From Methanobacteriota archaeon (GTDB lineage Archaea > Thermoplasmatota > Poseidoniia > Poseidoniales > Thalassarchaeaceae): 64,000 bases of DNA. Position 1 is the first letter of the stretch, and each line of letters opens with the position of its first letter. The stretch is taken from contig JABIGF010000028.1 in assembly GCA_018650285.1 (NCBI GenBank), positions 1-64,000 on the forward strand, in the 5' to 3' direction. The translations under genes and the position numbers were made by a program. Under the pieces are notes generated by a model. It made no database searches. It saw only the letters and a list, made by a program, of their open reading frames with translations, and was not told the origin of the DNA. Of the stretch, positions 35,401-44,093 are shown one piece after another.

Positions 35401-37735
35401 CGATTCGGTAATTGCCAGTAATCCAACCATCTTTCAGTCCGTGGCCATAGATTATCCAAGCATGGTCTTTCAAATCGTCGCTGAAATCATAGTCTTGTTC
35501 TACTGATGTTTCACCACTTCCTGCATTGCTGTAATCTGAGCAAATCATAGCAGCAGCAGCATTGACTTCTGCCACTTCCGAATCTTGCAATGTTCGATTC
35601 CAAATTTTTAGGTCATCAATCAATCCTTCATAATGTGCGTTGCCACCTCTGTTGACACCAACTTTGTATAATTCAATACTATCAATACTTCCATTTGGTA
35701 CAACGTTTGTTTGTATTAATGCGCCATTGAGATATTGCTTCAAAGTATTATTTTCGTAGGTGACTGCTAAATGTGTCCAAACCCCTGCTTCGATGGCACC
35801 AAATGAATATGATACGTTGTGATAGACTTCCCAATCACCAGAATTTGAGCCACTAGTCATTATCTGGAAAGAGTCGGAGTCGCCAGCGACATCATTCACT
35901 GCAAAGGCAGAAGAATAACGATCTTGACTCACATTTCCCGTTTTGGTCCACAATGAGACTGAAAAGTTCCCAGCCCAATCGTTGACATCGATTTTGGCAT
36001 AGTCATCCACTCCATCAAATTGGTAACAATTTCCAAACAGACACTGTTGCCAGCCAGCGCCATTATTGCTGTTATAGAGAGTCAAGTTTGCATTGCCTAT
36101 TGAATCATTGATATCGGTCCCAGAGCCATCATCAAAAGACCAGTGATGTGCTAAATCAGTAGTAACTGAATCGGCCACCCCTCTAGTAAAAGCAGAAGTG
36201 GGTACTACTTGTTTGCTCTGATTTGGCCCTTGCCATGAAAGGATGAGTCCAGCATGACCCCCGTGCTCAAAGAACTCGGTACGAAGTGTGTGAGTTCCTG
36301 AGGAGAGCCATATTGTCCCAGAGATTTCTCTCATTCCGTGAACCCCTACATTGCTGATGACCTCAGTATTGTCAACCCACAATTTTGAACCATCATCACT
36401 GTTGAGATAGAAAGTCCAGTTTCCACTATCTGGAATTGTGATAGCACCACTGTGGCGGGCAGAATAATATTCACTGAACTGACTACTGTCAAGTCCTGCC
36501 CAAGTTCCCCCTGTTACTGCGTGGTTAATATCGGGTTCAGAGCGCCAATAGTCAGGATTTCTATTAGATAAATCGGGCATCAAACTAGAGTTATACGTTA
36601 CTCCGCTATTATCAAAATATTCAGCCAGCAGGCCACTTGTACTACTTGCTTCAGTTACAGTGCATGGTTCAGAAGTAAGGATTCCTTCAAGAGCTCCATT
36701 GCCATTTTTCTTTACTGCGGTTTGCCTTGACCATTCAAAATCTTCACTGCTTGAAAGCGGTGGGTCATTAGAATCCCAGTATTTGGCTCCAGTTCCCCAC
36801 CCATTATCGGCAGTATCAAAACCAGAATTGGGTAACCAATTATCATTCCATGATCCATCGTTGGAACCCCACGAGGCGTAGAACATCACATTGCTCTGAT
36901 TAGTGACAAAGGTAGAATTCTGATTGAAGTGAACTGGTATTCCCATAGTACCATTCATGGTTGTATTAGTTGCATAGAGTAAATCGTTCCACCATTTGTA
37001 TCCCGAGCCATTGCGGTTTGTAGCGAGGTCCAACACACCCTGTCCTCTCTGGCCGAACGAATTGTTTGCTTTCTCGATTAGTCCAAGTGCTGTGTCTACT
37101 GTATAGCCAGTCAATCTAGTAACGAGGTAGAATCCCTCCTCTTGGCGTGAAAATTTCTTCATTTCCTCATCTACGCTAGGCCCATAGGTGTGGGTAGCCC
37201 ACCAATTTTGGTGGATAGTGGAGTTAAATACACCATTAATGAGACCAATTTCAGAATCAAAGGCGGCTTTGCCGTTGCCAGGGCCATTAATTCGCAGAGG
37301 GATTCCTTTTGTTGTAACTAAATAATTTAGTTCAGTTGTCAAGTTTCTATCATCAATCATTTGCCGCAATGGTTCTGCGAAATAGGTGTCAAATTGGTCG
37401 GGATTGATGGTTTCAGCAGTGGGTGTGCTACTGTTGTTAAAAAGGAAAATACGGTTAGCACTAATATTACGTGCAGCAACAAATGCATAACCAATAGTTT
37501 TGCTCGCTTCACTTTCATTGTTGATTAGTATCCCGACATCAGAATAGTCAATGTATGAGAGGAAAGTGAAACTTTCAGGCACAGCGACATTTCTGAAAGG
37601 AGTTTCATTCCAGACATCGTTACTGAATGATTGTGATGGATTTGCAACAAGTTGTTCTGGCTGGATAGGTAAACCAGCCCAGGGTGTAGAAATGAGAAGG
37701 GCAACGAGGACGAGGCTGAAGCGCAACTCTTTCAC
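32480..37735 (-). CDS. Giant surface protein: TIGR03790-like, PA14 and LamG domains, C-terminal anchor
   Basis: About 1751 residues. A signal peptide (KELRFSLVLVALLIS) begins at the GTG at 37735; the frame stays open further up, but those 42 residues look untranslated. Domains in order: a TIGR03790-like region (about 55-330), a PA14-like domain (about 390-530, with LLAEYFDNSG and SDDGSKLWVD), a LamG/concanavalin-like domain (about 545-730, with HHWSFDDGSG), then repeated Ig-like modules. A transmembrane segment near 1625-1650 and an acidic ~100-residue cytoplasmic tail close it. PA14 and LamG domains bind glycans; a role in adhesion or polysaccharide use is inference. Confidence 0.8.
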   Translation of the reverse strand: MKELRFSLVLVALLISTPWAGLPIQPEQLVANPSQSFSNDVWNETPFRNVAVPESFTFLSYIDYSDVGILINNESEASKTIGYAFVAARNISANRIFLFNNSSTPTAETINPDQFDTYFAEPLRQMIDDRNLTTELNYLVTTKGIPLRINGPGNGKAAFDSEIGLINGVFNSTIHQNWWATHTYGPSVDEEMKKFSRQEEGFYLVTRLTGYTVDTALGLIEKANNSFGQRGQGVLDLATNRNGSGYKWWNDLLYATNTTMNGTMGIPVHFNQNSTFVTNQSNVMFYASWGSNDGSWNDNWLPNSGFDTADNGWGTGAKYWDSNDPPLSSSEDFEWSRQTAVKKNGNGALEGILTSEPCTVTEASSTSGLLAEYFDNSGVTYNSSLMPDLSNRNPDYWRSEPDINHAVTGGTWAGLDSSQFSEYYSARHSGAITIPDSGNWTFYLNSDDGSKLWVDNTEVISNVGVHGMREISGTIWLSSGTHTLRTEFFEHGGHAGLILSWQGPNQSKQVVPTSAFTRGVADSVTTDLAHHWSFDDGSGTDINDSIGNANLTLYNSNNGAGWQQCLFGNCYQFDGVDDYAKIDVNDWAGNFSVSLWTKTGNVSQDRYSSAFAVNDVAGDSDSFQIMTSGSNSGDWEVYHNVSYSFGAIEAGVWTHLAVTYENNTLKQYLNGALIQTNVVPNGSIDSIELYKVGVNRGGNAHYEGLIDDLKIWNRTLQDSEVAEVNAAAAMICSDYSNAGSGETSVEQDYDFSDDLKDHAWIIYGHGLKDGWITGNYRIEVDSFDDNGTLLVTNTSSTQNLATSWNSITMRFRPPANAASFKIKMASLLDTGSRNGSVYFDTMNLRAIRPHFEWVDGSIAETAVSTGGRTFAWGATYGQSLVVDLLEDGVSGVKGYVYEPYLTAVGYPNIVLPYYAYGYNFAEVNYAANPMLSWMGTVIGDPKMAPYSDILHDVEVEAVRAHSRLSVGVNGSIDVIVQNLAPGVVNGSLEVRDRNGNSILGNVSLQMPGGDENGSRQIISINITPTRIGYNEYVIRYIAGDWNNPEREVENNIAILNLQVNEAPEINSLVCSSWTVNRGDTVGCTTTVSDDFGVTASRIGWRLNGSGENWTFINSTSTNFVTWYGGLTIPTDIELGTLDLIAEIHDEQMQYTLLQLDGVMTITNAPHTWFGVHVKGVDTNDWNGVTPLATTAPNEVLRDSDIELKACVIDADHDPATEWPMIITNNGNVSEVQPTESQFSDVFCYQAIWRMDWGSSTRNTTVYLYDASGNLFTTRLIPVHDESFDIDLILTDFNENVHTLAQGTGERVVISLSDSDDLLSNYHYQLKFEWPGHNEEMIEGDIEAMGLPRSNTSITLSPPGPGLEFGELLVELEITDTSSNGITQLLQMNWTMHLQPPLVYDIGFCEGDGSIITRGEEIRGWVMIDPNRLIEGVTFNLAQSGNVKPMQSSQWDWDDCQFPDSTDYHWGFILNTDNSFTADDATLQIIASDIDGLRGLGEFSLEIKYGLPIVINQSGEVIEGELGELTAEIADPDGHQGTVCTYLILDNNGTTVMESEGPLPEDGFYTARWSPPIMGAPFSSTIGCTDLQGHQVADTRHGIIPQTPEDTTDNSSGINQTSEEPESKTSLLIGAGIGVIILAILAITILVIWIRSPKDEFGDLEEIHENVGWAAPSDSRVEGEQNVALAEMAMGAIEEVTSLSNNIEDVEEELRSEFTPDDIEEEPSTIDVEQILQSEIEAADDSIIIDDDLTLD

Positions 37736-37863
37736 ATTTGGCGATGAGTTCGTTTCGTTCAATATATTATCGCATTCATGCCAGTACTTTTTGAAATAAC
37801 AATCTTTGATTTTTGGTTCTTTATGCGTGGGGTATATTGCCGACGGCCTCACCTGCTCCAAAC

Positions 37864-38490
37864 ATGGCAGATGTATTTATGGCGCGCCAGTGCAAGAATG
37901 GCTTGGTAAAAGTCATTATTGGCGACATCACCAAGACTGAAGCCGATGTCATGGTAACTTGTGCTAACAACAGATTAGCAGGTCGTGAAGGGGTTGATGC
38001 TGCAATTCACAAAAAGGCCGGCGAAGACCTACGCGAGGCGTGTAATCAGATTGCTATTGAAGCACGAAAAGAGAATAAGCAACCGTGCCCAGTAGGGACA
38101 TCAGTTGTAACAGATGCTTTTGATTTACCAGCCAAGAAATTAATTCATGTTGTCGGTCCAGATTGCCGCCGACCCACTCAAGATGAATCAAGACGCAGTC
38201 TCATCAAGAAAGCGTATGAAACATTGTTTGACCAATTGGCTGAAGTTGGGGACAATGAAATTGTTGCTTCAACTCCTTTGAGCATGGACGTCTTTGCATA
38301 CCCTCATCGAGAAGGAGCAAGGATGACGATGGAGATAGTTCTAGGTTGGATGGATACTGCTGATGATATTGGTGTCAAGGAATTTTGGATTGTCACTCAA
38401 GAAATGAACTGGATAAACAATCTAAGAACTGTTTATCGAGAGTCAGAAGATCAATTCGCTGGCAAGGATATCACAAGAGAATACCGTTGA
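37864..38490 (+). CDS. Macro-domain (ADP-ribose binding) protein
   Basis: About 208 residues. The ADP-ribose binding hallmark VIIGDITKTEADVMVTCAN is near residues 16-34, followed by the loop GREGVDAAIHKKAG and, later, IASTPLSMDVFAYPH-type segments (VASTPLSMD, 136-144). Macro domains bind or hydrolyse ADP-ribose and related nucleotides. The last ~50 residues match the terminal helix and strand of the fold with a short extension. The start at 37864 is the first ATG that fits; one at 37879 is also possible. The upstream gene runs the opposite way. Confidence 0.88.
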   Translation: MADVFMARQCKNGLVKVIIGDITKTEADVMVTCANNRLAGREGVDAAIHKKAGEDLREACNQIAIEARKENKQPCPVGTSVVTDAFDLPAKKLIHVVGPDCRRPTQDESRRSLIKKAYETLFDQLAEVGDNEIVASTPLSMDVFAYPHREGARMTMEIVLGWMDTADDIGVKEFWIVTQEMNWINNLRTVYRESEDQFAGKDITREYR

Positions 38491-38516
38491 TTAAAAGAGT
38501 CAACTTTCTAGAGTAA

Positions 38517-39758
38517 TCACTCTTCTTCTGAGAATGAAGTAGTGCCTCCACTCTTGCGTGTATTACGCCATTGTTGCCCAACCGCTTTTCCAGCTTCACT
38601 TGGTTCCCAGCCATCTCGTTTCAAAGAACCTCGGAATGGTAACCGGCGATAAGTCCGTCCATCTTCTGCCTGTTTTTTCTCAAGCATCCACCGGCCAAAT
38701 AAATTGAAGACTATTTTTCTTTTCAAATCTGGACGGAAAATCTTTGCAATATAGGGCAATCCATCTTGTCTTTTATTTTGGTCTTTGAACCAATTCAAAC
38801 CGATGCGCTTGAAAGCACGGTTGCCAACCCTATTCATCAACCAACGATTAGCAATACTTGTTTTGATAGTTGGAAGGATTTGGCGTTTAACCTCTTTATC
38901 ATATTCAAGTTCACCAAGAATATCTTTGGCAGCAAATACTCCACTGGTGATGGCATATCTCATGCCAAAGCCCCACATGAAGTCCTGCATGCCTCCTGCT
39001 TCACCCACATAATGGCGTCCTTCGTGTGTGTATTTTTCAGGTAGAGAAAAGTCACCTTTCCCACCTACTCTCTTGATTGGGCGGCGCTTCAACTCGGGAT
39101 AATGTTCATCGTAATAGGCAATTGTTTCGTTTAGGAATCTTTCACTCTTACTTTGTTTTCTCCACAAGCAGGTACAGATTAATCCAATGCCGTCGATTAC
39201 AATTAGGTATGCGTATGCTCCAGGTGCCAATTTGTCATTAAGGTGGAAGGCTACGTGGTCGGGATAATCGGTTTCAAAAATTTCACCAAAAGCGACAGCC
39301 GATGTCTCCTTTGGGCCAGCGGCGATAATGTGACAATCTTCTGGTTTGACTCGAGACTTGTAGTGGATTTGGGCTCCAGCATCAATTGCTTGTCTTTTCA
39401 ATCCTTGATCAATTGTGTGAGATGAAGTTCCCCTTTCAATGACTCTGAAAGCAACATCAGGACTCCACGCTTCAAGTATCACGCCGTCAGGATGTATCAC
39501 ATTAACAGAATGAAAATCGGTAGTCTTGAACTCATCTGGGTTAATTCCCCATTCTCTCAACTCGTCAAGGAAATCAGTATCACTTGTCCAATTCTCAAGG
39601 CCTTGAAAATCACCATCAAAACGTGCACCAGAATCGGCTCTGATATCATGAACATGCACCTCTCGCCCCGCTTTACCCAAGATGATAGCGGCTGCCAATC
39701 CAGAGAGCCCCGCTCCCATGATTTGAATGGGTTCATCATCCTTCAGAGCGGGCGTCAT
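38517..39758 (-). CDS. FAD-dependent oxidoreductase, geranylgeranyl-reductase-like
   Basis: 413 residues. The N-terminal IQIMGAGLSGLAAAIILGKAG is a Rossmann fold for FAD, with Asp in HVHDIRADSG binding the ribose. A later GEAGGMQDFMWGFGMRYAI segment is the second FAD contact typical of the geranylgeranyl reductase/PHBH superfamily. Archaeal members saturate the isoprenoid chains of membrane lipids, a possible role here. The C-terminal ~90 residues are basic. It is divergent from moaE with an 82-base gap. Confidence 0.75.
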   Translation of the reverse strand: MTPALKDDEPIQIMGAGLSGLAAAIILGKAGREVHVHDIRADSGARFDGDFQGLENWTSDTDFLDELREWGINPDEFKTTDFHSVNVIHPDGVILEAWSPDVAFRVIERGTSSHTIDQGLKRQAIDAGAQIHYKSRVKPEDCHIIAAGPKETSAVAFGEIFETDYPDHVAFHLNDKLAPGAYAYLIVIDGIGLICTCLWRKQSKSERFLNETIAYYDEHYPELKRRPIKRVGGKGDFSLPEKYTHEGRHYVGEAGGMQDFMWGFGMRYAITSGVFAAKDILGELEYDKEVKRQILPTIKTSIANRWLMNRVGNRAFKRIGLNWFKDQNKRQDGLPYIAKIFRPDLKRKIVFNLFGRWMLEKKQAEDGRTYRRLPFRGSLKRDGWEPSEAGKAVGQQWRNTRKSGGTTSFSEEE

Positions 39759-39806
39759 TATTTACCTCGAGTAGCGATTCAATGATGAAGGATTCGCCAT
39801 CGGCGG

Positions 39807-39812
39807 TTTAAA
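39807..39812 (+). promoter_or_regulatory. TATA-like box for moaE
   Basis: TTTAAA is 29-34 bases before the ATG at 39841 with no Shine-Dalgarno sequence between, as expected for a leaderless archaeal transcript. Confidence 0.4.
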
Positions 39813-39840
39813 GCGTGGCCGCTATTCCACATCCGTTTAG

Positions 39841-40272
39841 ATGACAGTTGATGGCCGCGTAATCATCGTTCCTGCCCCTGAATCGTTGGATTCAGAAGCA
39901 GTCCGCGAGAAATTAATTCTCGAAGGATGTGGAAGTATTGTCTCATTTTTGGGCATCACCCGCGGAATTGATGATGGCGTCTTAGTTGAGAAACTAGAAT
40001 TTGATGCATGGGAAGAAAAATTAGGTGGCGTTCTTGCCCGATTAGGGGAGGAGGCAATTGACAAATTTGGCGTCACTTCTGTTTCTATGGCGCATCGTAC
40101 AGGTAGCGTAGGTCCTAGTGAACCAATTGTTGCAATTCATGTTGCAAGCCCACATCGAGCTGAAGGTTTTGAAGCGTGTAGTTGGTTGATAGATGAACTC
40201 AAGGCTCAAGCCCCCTTGTGGAAAAAAGAAGTCAGGGCAGACGGAACAGTTTGGAAAGGTGGATTAGGATGA
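39841..40272 (+). CDS. moaE: Molybdopterin synthase catalytic subunit
   Basis: 143 residues. Transfers sulfur from MoaD thiocarboxylate to precursor Z, making molybdopterin. Recognisable segments are CGSIVSFLGITRG, VEKLEFDAWEEK, AHRTGSVGPSEPIVAI, SPHRAEGFEACSWLIDELK and the catalytic APLWKKEV. No MoaD is next to it. Its TGA overlaps the moaC ATG (ATGA), so the two are translationally coupled. Confidence 0.95.
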   Translation: MTVDGRVIIVPAPESLDSEAVREKLILEGCGSIVSFLGITRGIDDGVLVEKLEFDAWEEKLGGVLARLGEEAIDKFGVTSVSMAHRTGSVGPSEPIVAIHVASPHRAEGFEACSWLIDELKAQAPLWKKEVRADGTVWKGGLG

Positions 40273-40715
40273 ATGATGGAATAGATGGAATAGTTCCGGT
40301 AGGGCACAAGCCGATTGTTGAGAGAACTGCTGTTGCAACAGGTTTGTTGTCTCTTTCACCACAATCTAAAGACGCAATCCAAAATGGTTTGGTGGCAAAA
40401 GGGGATGTCATTGAAGCGTCAACAGTTGCTGCAATTCAAGCAGTAAAAGATACACCAAGAATAATCCCTCATTGTCATGTAATTCCTATTGAAGGATGTA
40501 ATGTGGCTTGGGATTGGGAAGGTGACTCACTTCGTTGTACCTTGTCAGTGTCGGCACATTGGAAAACCGGTGTTGAAATGGAAGCAATTGTAGGTGTATC
40601 AGCAGGACTTCTTTGTGCTTGGGACATGGTCAAATCACTCGAAAAGGATGAGGGTGGACAGTATCCTGATACGAAAATTGAATCCATTGAAGTGCTTGAA
40701 AAGAGAAAGGGTTAG
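40269..40715 (+). CDS. moaC: Cyclic pyranopterin monophosphate synthase
   Basis: 148 residues. Converts the 8-oxo-dihydro-GTP product of MoaA into cyclic pyranopterin. The hallmark KGDVIEASTVAAIQAVKDT and IIPHCHVIPI are present, as is the KTGVEMEAIVGVSAGLLCAWDM stretch (written in parts KTGVEMEA and GVSAGLL). It starts by a 4-base overlap with moaE and continues the molybdenum cofactor operon; glpX follows 40 bases later. Confidence 0.95.
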   Translation: MNDGIDGIVPVGHKPIVERTAVATGLLSLSPQSKDAIQNGLVAKGDVIEASTVAAIQAVKDTPRIIPHCHVIPIEGCNVAWDWEGDSLRCTLSVSAHWKTGVEMEAIVGVSAGLLCAWDMVKSLEKDEGGQYPDTKIESIEVLEKRKG

Positions 40716-40755
40716 TGACCGCCACATTGAGAACCATGACCTCCTCGGAGGGGGC

Positions 40756-41709
40756 ATGGCCAAGACTAGTGACTTGACATCTCACTTTGTGAAAGCGACT
40801 GAATTGGCAGCCATTGCTGCTGCTAAATGGCGTGGCCGTGGTGACGGCAAATTGGCTGATGGTGCTGCAGTTGAGGCGATGAGAAGTGTATTTGACACAG
40901 TCCCATTTGATGGCCGCGTTGCGATTGGTGAAGGTGAGAGAGATGATGCCCCAATGCTATGGATTGGCGAACCGCTTGGTTCACTCCAAGGGGTTGCTGG
41001 AGCATTACAAGTTGATATTGCTGTGGACCCGTTAGAATGTACTAACCATGTTGCTAAAGATTTACCAAATGCAATTGCTGTATTAGCAGCCGCACCGCGT
41101 GGTTCATTATTGCACGCTCCTGATTGTTATATGGATAAATTAGCAGGTCCAGCAGAGGTGGCTGGAGAAATTTCTCTTGAAGCAGATGTTGCTTACAATG
41201 TTGAGGCAGCGGCAGCAGCGTTAGACAAGCAAATCAGCGACCTTAAAATCGTTGTAATGGACCGTGACCGCCATTTAGAATTAATCAAACAACTTAGAGA
41301 TATGGATGTCTCCGTCCCATTAATTGGTGATGGAGATGTATCTGCGGCTCTTGATGCTGCAAATCCAAACAGCGATGTTGATTTGTTAATGGGTATCGGG
41401 GCGGCTCCTGAAGGTGTCATTACGGCTACTGCTTTGAGAGGACTAGGGGCTCATTTCGAAGGCCGGCTTGTCACTACAAATGAAAATCATGAACGTAGGG
41501 CGCGTGAGATGCTTGGCGATGACGTTGATAAATTATGGGCTCGAGATGACCTCTGTGCTAGCTCAGATGCAATATTTGTCGCGAGTGGAGTTTGCTCAGG
41601 TTATCTCCCCGGTGTAGAATATCTTAGTGAAAGCGTATTTGTTCATTCTGAAGTCATAGATGTTGCAACTGGAATCCGCCAATTTATCAGTACTGAATAC
41701 CCGCAATGA
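40756..41709 (+). CDS. glpX: Fructose-1,6-bisphosphatase class II
   Basis: 317 residues. Hydrolyses fructose 1,6-bisphosphate in gluconeogenesis. Family segments visible: AAAKWRGRGDGKLAD, the metal-binding VAIGEGERDDAPML, IAVDPLECTN, and LMGIGAAPEGVITATAL. The length fits. ATG at 40756 follows GGAGGGGG; the frame is open far upstream but overlaps moaC. It is two genes away from the class I aldolase, so the pair covers consecutive gluconeogenic steps. It is convergent with the zinc-knuckle gene, 10 bases apart. Confidence 0.95.
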   Translation: MAKTSDLTSHFVKATELAAIAAAKWRGRGDGKLADGAAVEAMRSVFDTVPFDGRVAIGEGERDDAPMLWIGEPLGSLQGVAGALQVDIAVDPLECTNHVAKDLPNAIAVLAAAPRGSLLHAPDCYMDKLAGPAEVAGEISLEADVAYNVEAAAAALDKQISDLKIVVMDRDRHLELIKQLRDMDVSVPLIGDGDVSAALDAANPNSDVDLLMGIGAAPEGVITATALRGLGAHFEGRLVTTNENHERRAREMLGDDVDKLWARDDLCASSDAIFVASGVCSGYLPGVEYLSESVFVHSEVIDVATGIRQFISTEYPQ

Positions 41710-41719
41710 TCTGTTAATT

Positions 41720-42418
41720 TCAATTATTGCAAGTTCGAGTATTGTGGCCCTTTCCGCCACAGTTCCCACAAATTCTACGTTTGATTCGCCGTTTCTTTAT
41801 TGCTGCACGTTCTGGGAACAGTACTGGGCAAGTTCTTGTATTGTGTCCGAGTGAACCACATTCTCCACAAATGCGTTTTTTCTTGCGACGTCGCTTACTT
41901 GGTTTTATTCTCAAGGGGTGAACAATAGGGCAGGTACGAACATTGTGTCCTTTAGCACCACATTCTCCACAAATGCGTTTTCGTGATTTACGTTTTTTAG
42001 GTATTGAAACTCTTTCTGGATGTAGTATTGGACAAGTCCGAGTATTGTGTCCCTTTGTGCCACATTCACTACAGATTCTCCCTCGTCTTTTGCTGCTAGT
42101 TCGGTCAAGTCGTTTTTCTGCTGCTTGAGGGTTTACTTTGGGGCAAGTTCTCGTATTATGGCCGATGCCGCCACAGGCGCTACAAATCCTTTTTTTGTTT
42201 CTTCTTTTTGCAATTTTCTTTTCTTCAACTCTTTCTGGAAATAGTTGAGGGCAGGTTCTAGTGTTGTGCCCCTTTTTCCCACATTCTCCACATATACGTT
42301 TTGGCCTTTTTTTGCGGGAATTGCGAGCAATTCGGGCTGCTGCTGCTGCTTGATTGACCTTTTCACACGTGCGCGAATTGTGTCCTTCATTTCCACAGAC
42401 GCGACATATTCTCACCAT
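41720..42418 (-). CDS. Protein of seven CCHC zinc knuckles
   Basis: 232 residues made almost wholly of seven C-x2-C-x4-H-x4-C knuckles of the type CGECGxxGHNTRTC, separated by basic linkers (KKRKSRKR and similar) that often carry a short P-x-ERV/RI segment. The first knuckle has Cys5, Cys8, His13, Cys18. CCHC knuckles bind single-stranded RNA or DNA and are common in eukaryotes and retroviruses but unusual in archaea. The basic linkers suggest nucleic-acid binding. The near-identical repeats indicate internal duplication. ATG at 42418 is chosen over a TTG four codons upstream. Confidence 0.85.
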   Translation of the reverse strand: MVRICRVCGNEGHNSRTCEKVNQAAAAARIARNSRKKRPKRICGECGKKGHNTRTCPQLFPERVEEKKIAKRRNKKRICSACGGIGHNTRTCPKVNPQAAEKRLDRTSSKRRGRICSECGTKGHNTRTCPILHPERVSIPKKRKSRKRICGECGAKGHNVRTCPIVHPLRIKPSKRRRKKKRICGECGSLGHNTRTCPVLFPERAAIKKRRIKRRICGNCGGKGHNTRTCNN

Positions 42419-42580
42419 GCCTATCGTCAAGACGAGTGTGGAGATATATGTAAATTAATGGGTGATAATTGCTTACATAATTGCATGATTATTATGTTTG
42501 AAAATGCTATTATGGGGTGCTAGTGTTGGAGGCGATGACTTGAAAATACCAACCCTACTCGTGGTCAACAAGTGGTAATA

Positions 42581-43588
42581 ATGGACAAGGCATTACTGGA
42601 GAAAAACGCCAACAAATTAGTTGCCCCAGGGCGAGGTATTCTTGCTGCTGATGAGAGCACTGGGACAATGAGTAGTCGACTCAAAGGAGTTGGTGTTTCA
42701 CCTTCAGAAGAAGCACGCCGTTCGTATCGTGCAAACTTATTTTCTACCCCTAATTGTCAATCTGCTGTTAGTGGCGTCATACTTTTTGATGAAACTATTC
42801 GGCAAAAGATGGATGATGGTGCTGCGGTACCAGATTATCTTGCAGAAAATGATATTCTCCCAGGGATCAAAGTAGATACTGGTGCTAAGTCTCTAGCTAA
42901 CTTCTCTGATGAAAAAGTGACAGAAGGGCTTGATGGGCTGCAAGAAAGATGTGCTGAATATTTTGCCATGGGTGCCCGCTTTGCTAAGTGGAGAGCGGTA
43001 ATTGCAATTGGCGATGGGATGCCATCTCAAGCGTGTATTTCAGTTAATGCTCATGCATTGGCTCGTTATGCTGCAATTTGTCAAGAGCAAGGTCTTGTGC
43101 CAATCATTGAACCTGAAGTTTTGATGGATGGTGCTCATGATGCTGCACGATGTTATGAAGTAACAGCGGAAATTCTTAGTGCAACGTTTTCTGCTTGCGA
43201 AGTTCAAGGCGTTCACATTCCTGGCGCATTGCTAAAACCAAACATGATTATCGCAGGCAAAGCTTGCACTCAACAAATTTCACGTGAAGAGGTGGCACAA
43301 TTAACCCTCAAGTGTCTTGGTGAGAATGTGCCGTCAAACCTGCCAGGGATTGTTTTCCTTTCCGGAGGCCAATCTGATGAAGATGCAACTGCTCATCTGA
43401 ATATTATGAACTCAATAGATTCAGTACCTTGGGAATTGTCTTACTCATATGGCCGTGCTCTACAAGCTGCCGCCCTTCAGGCGTGGGCAACTGGTACTCC
43501 TGAAGATAGCCAGAAAGCATTTTCGCACCGTGCTCAAATGAATAGTCTAGCGCGGTATGGTAATTGGTCTGAAACTTTAGAAAGTTGA
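42581..43588 (+). CDS. Fructose-bisphosphate aldolase class I
   Basis: 335 residues. Cleaves or forms fructose 1,6-bisphosphate through a Schiff base. The sequence matches the animal/plant-type family: GRGILAADESTGTM at the start, KVDTGAK, the Schiff-base Lys in GALLKPNM, and FLSGGQSDEDATAHLN. This family is uncommon in archaea, which mostly use FbaB-like or bifunctional enzymes, so transfer is likely. ATG at 42581 is preferred to a GTG at 42572. Together with glpX it supplies two gluconeogenic steps. Confidence 0.95.
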   Translation: MDKALLEKNANKLVAPGRGILAADESTGTMSSRLKGVGVSPSEEARRSYRANLFSTPNCQSAVSGVILFDETIRQKMDDGAAVPDYLAENDILPGIKVDTGAKSLANFSDEKVTEGLDGLQERCAEYFAMGARFAKWRAVIAIGDGMPSQACISVNAHALARYAAICQEQGLVPIIEPEVLMDGAHDAARCYEVTAEILSATFSACEVQGVHIPGALLKPNMIIAGKACTQQISREEVAQLTLKCLGENVPSNLPGIVFLSGGQSDEDATAHLNIMNSIDSVPWELSYSYGRALQAAALQAWATGTPEDSQKAFSHRAQMNSLARYGNWSETLES

Positions 43589-43683
43589 AACTTGTTCAAC
43601 AACAAAACGTTGTTGCTACGCTCGTTGACATCATAGTCTAGTGAAGTGTGATGTTATTCCGCATGAGCGGTTGCTGAATGAAA

Positions 43684-43986
43684 TCAGTATTTCAATCGGT
43701 CACGGTCTAATAGGAAAGGGTCTCCAGGCTTCCATTCTGGGTGCTTGGTCTTAACCCAATCAACGACTGCCCATTCGCATATGTCGTATCCGCCAGATAG
43801 AATTCCACTGCGCTTGATGTATCCAACCTTGACTATGTCCTTATCCTTTGATAGAACATTGCCTAGTTGCTGACTTGTTGTGCCGTGGCGCATAGTGGTG
43901 TTAATATGTTCAAGTATTTCTGCTGTATTTCTTGGCCTTTCTGAAAGGAATGCTTTGATCTTTTGTCTAATACGTACTGTCTTCAT
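43684..43986 (-). CDS. Small winged-helix protein
   Basis: 100 residues. IRQKIKAFLSERPRNTAEILEHINTTM and the following TSQQLGNVLSKDKDIVKVGYIKRSG form a winged helix-turn-helix with a wing; the C-terminal third is Trp-rich (CEWAVVDWVKTKHPEW). It is probably a transcriptional regulator. ATG at 43986 is set by GAGGTGGAG upstream; an ATG at 44004 lies just before it. It is divergent from the 881-residue winged-helix gene across a repeat-rich control region. Confidence 0.75.
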   Translation of the reverse strand: MKTVRIRQKIKAFLSERPRNTAEILEHINTTMRHGTTSQQLGNVLSKDKDIVKVGYIKRSGILSGGYDICEWAVVDWVKTKHPEWKPGDPFLLDRDRLKY

Positions 43987-44093
43987 TTTCTCCACCTCTG
44001 TCATTCAACGGCCGTCTGCAGGTTTGCTTGATACCGTCTGACCTGAGCGAATACTGTCACTCATATAACCGTTGCCACAGATGACGCATAGTT

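Noticed and set aside
37736-37861. N-terminal extension of the giant surface protein
   Set aside because: It has only a TTG start, no ribosome-binding site, and would place the signal peptide 45 residues inside the chain.
41720-42418. Retroelement Gag-like protein
   Set aside because: CCHC knuckles recall Gag, but there is no reverse transcriptase, integrase or terminal repeat nearby.
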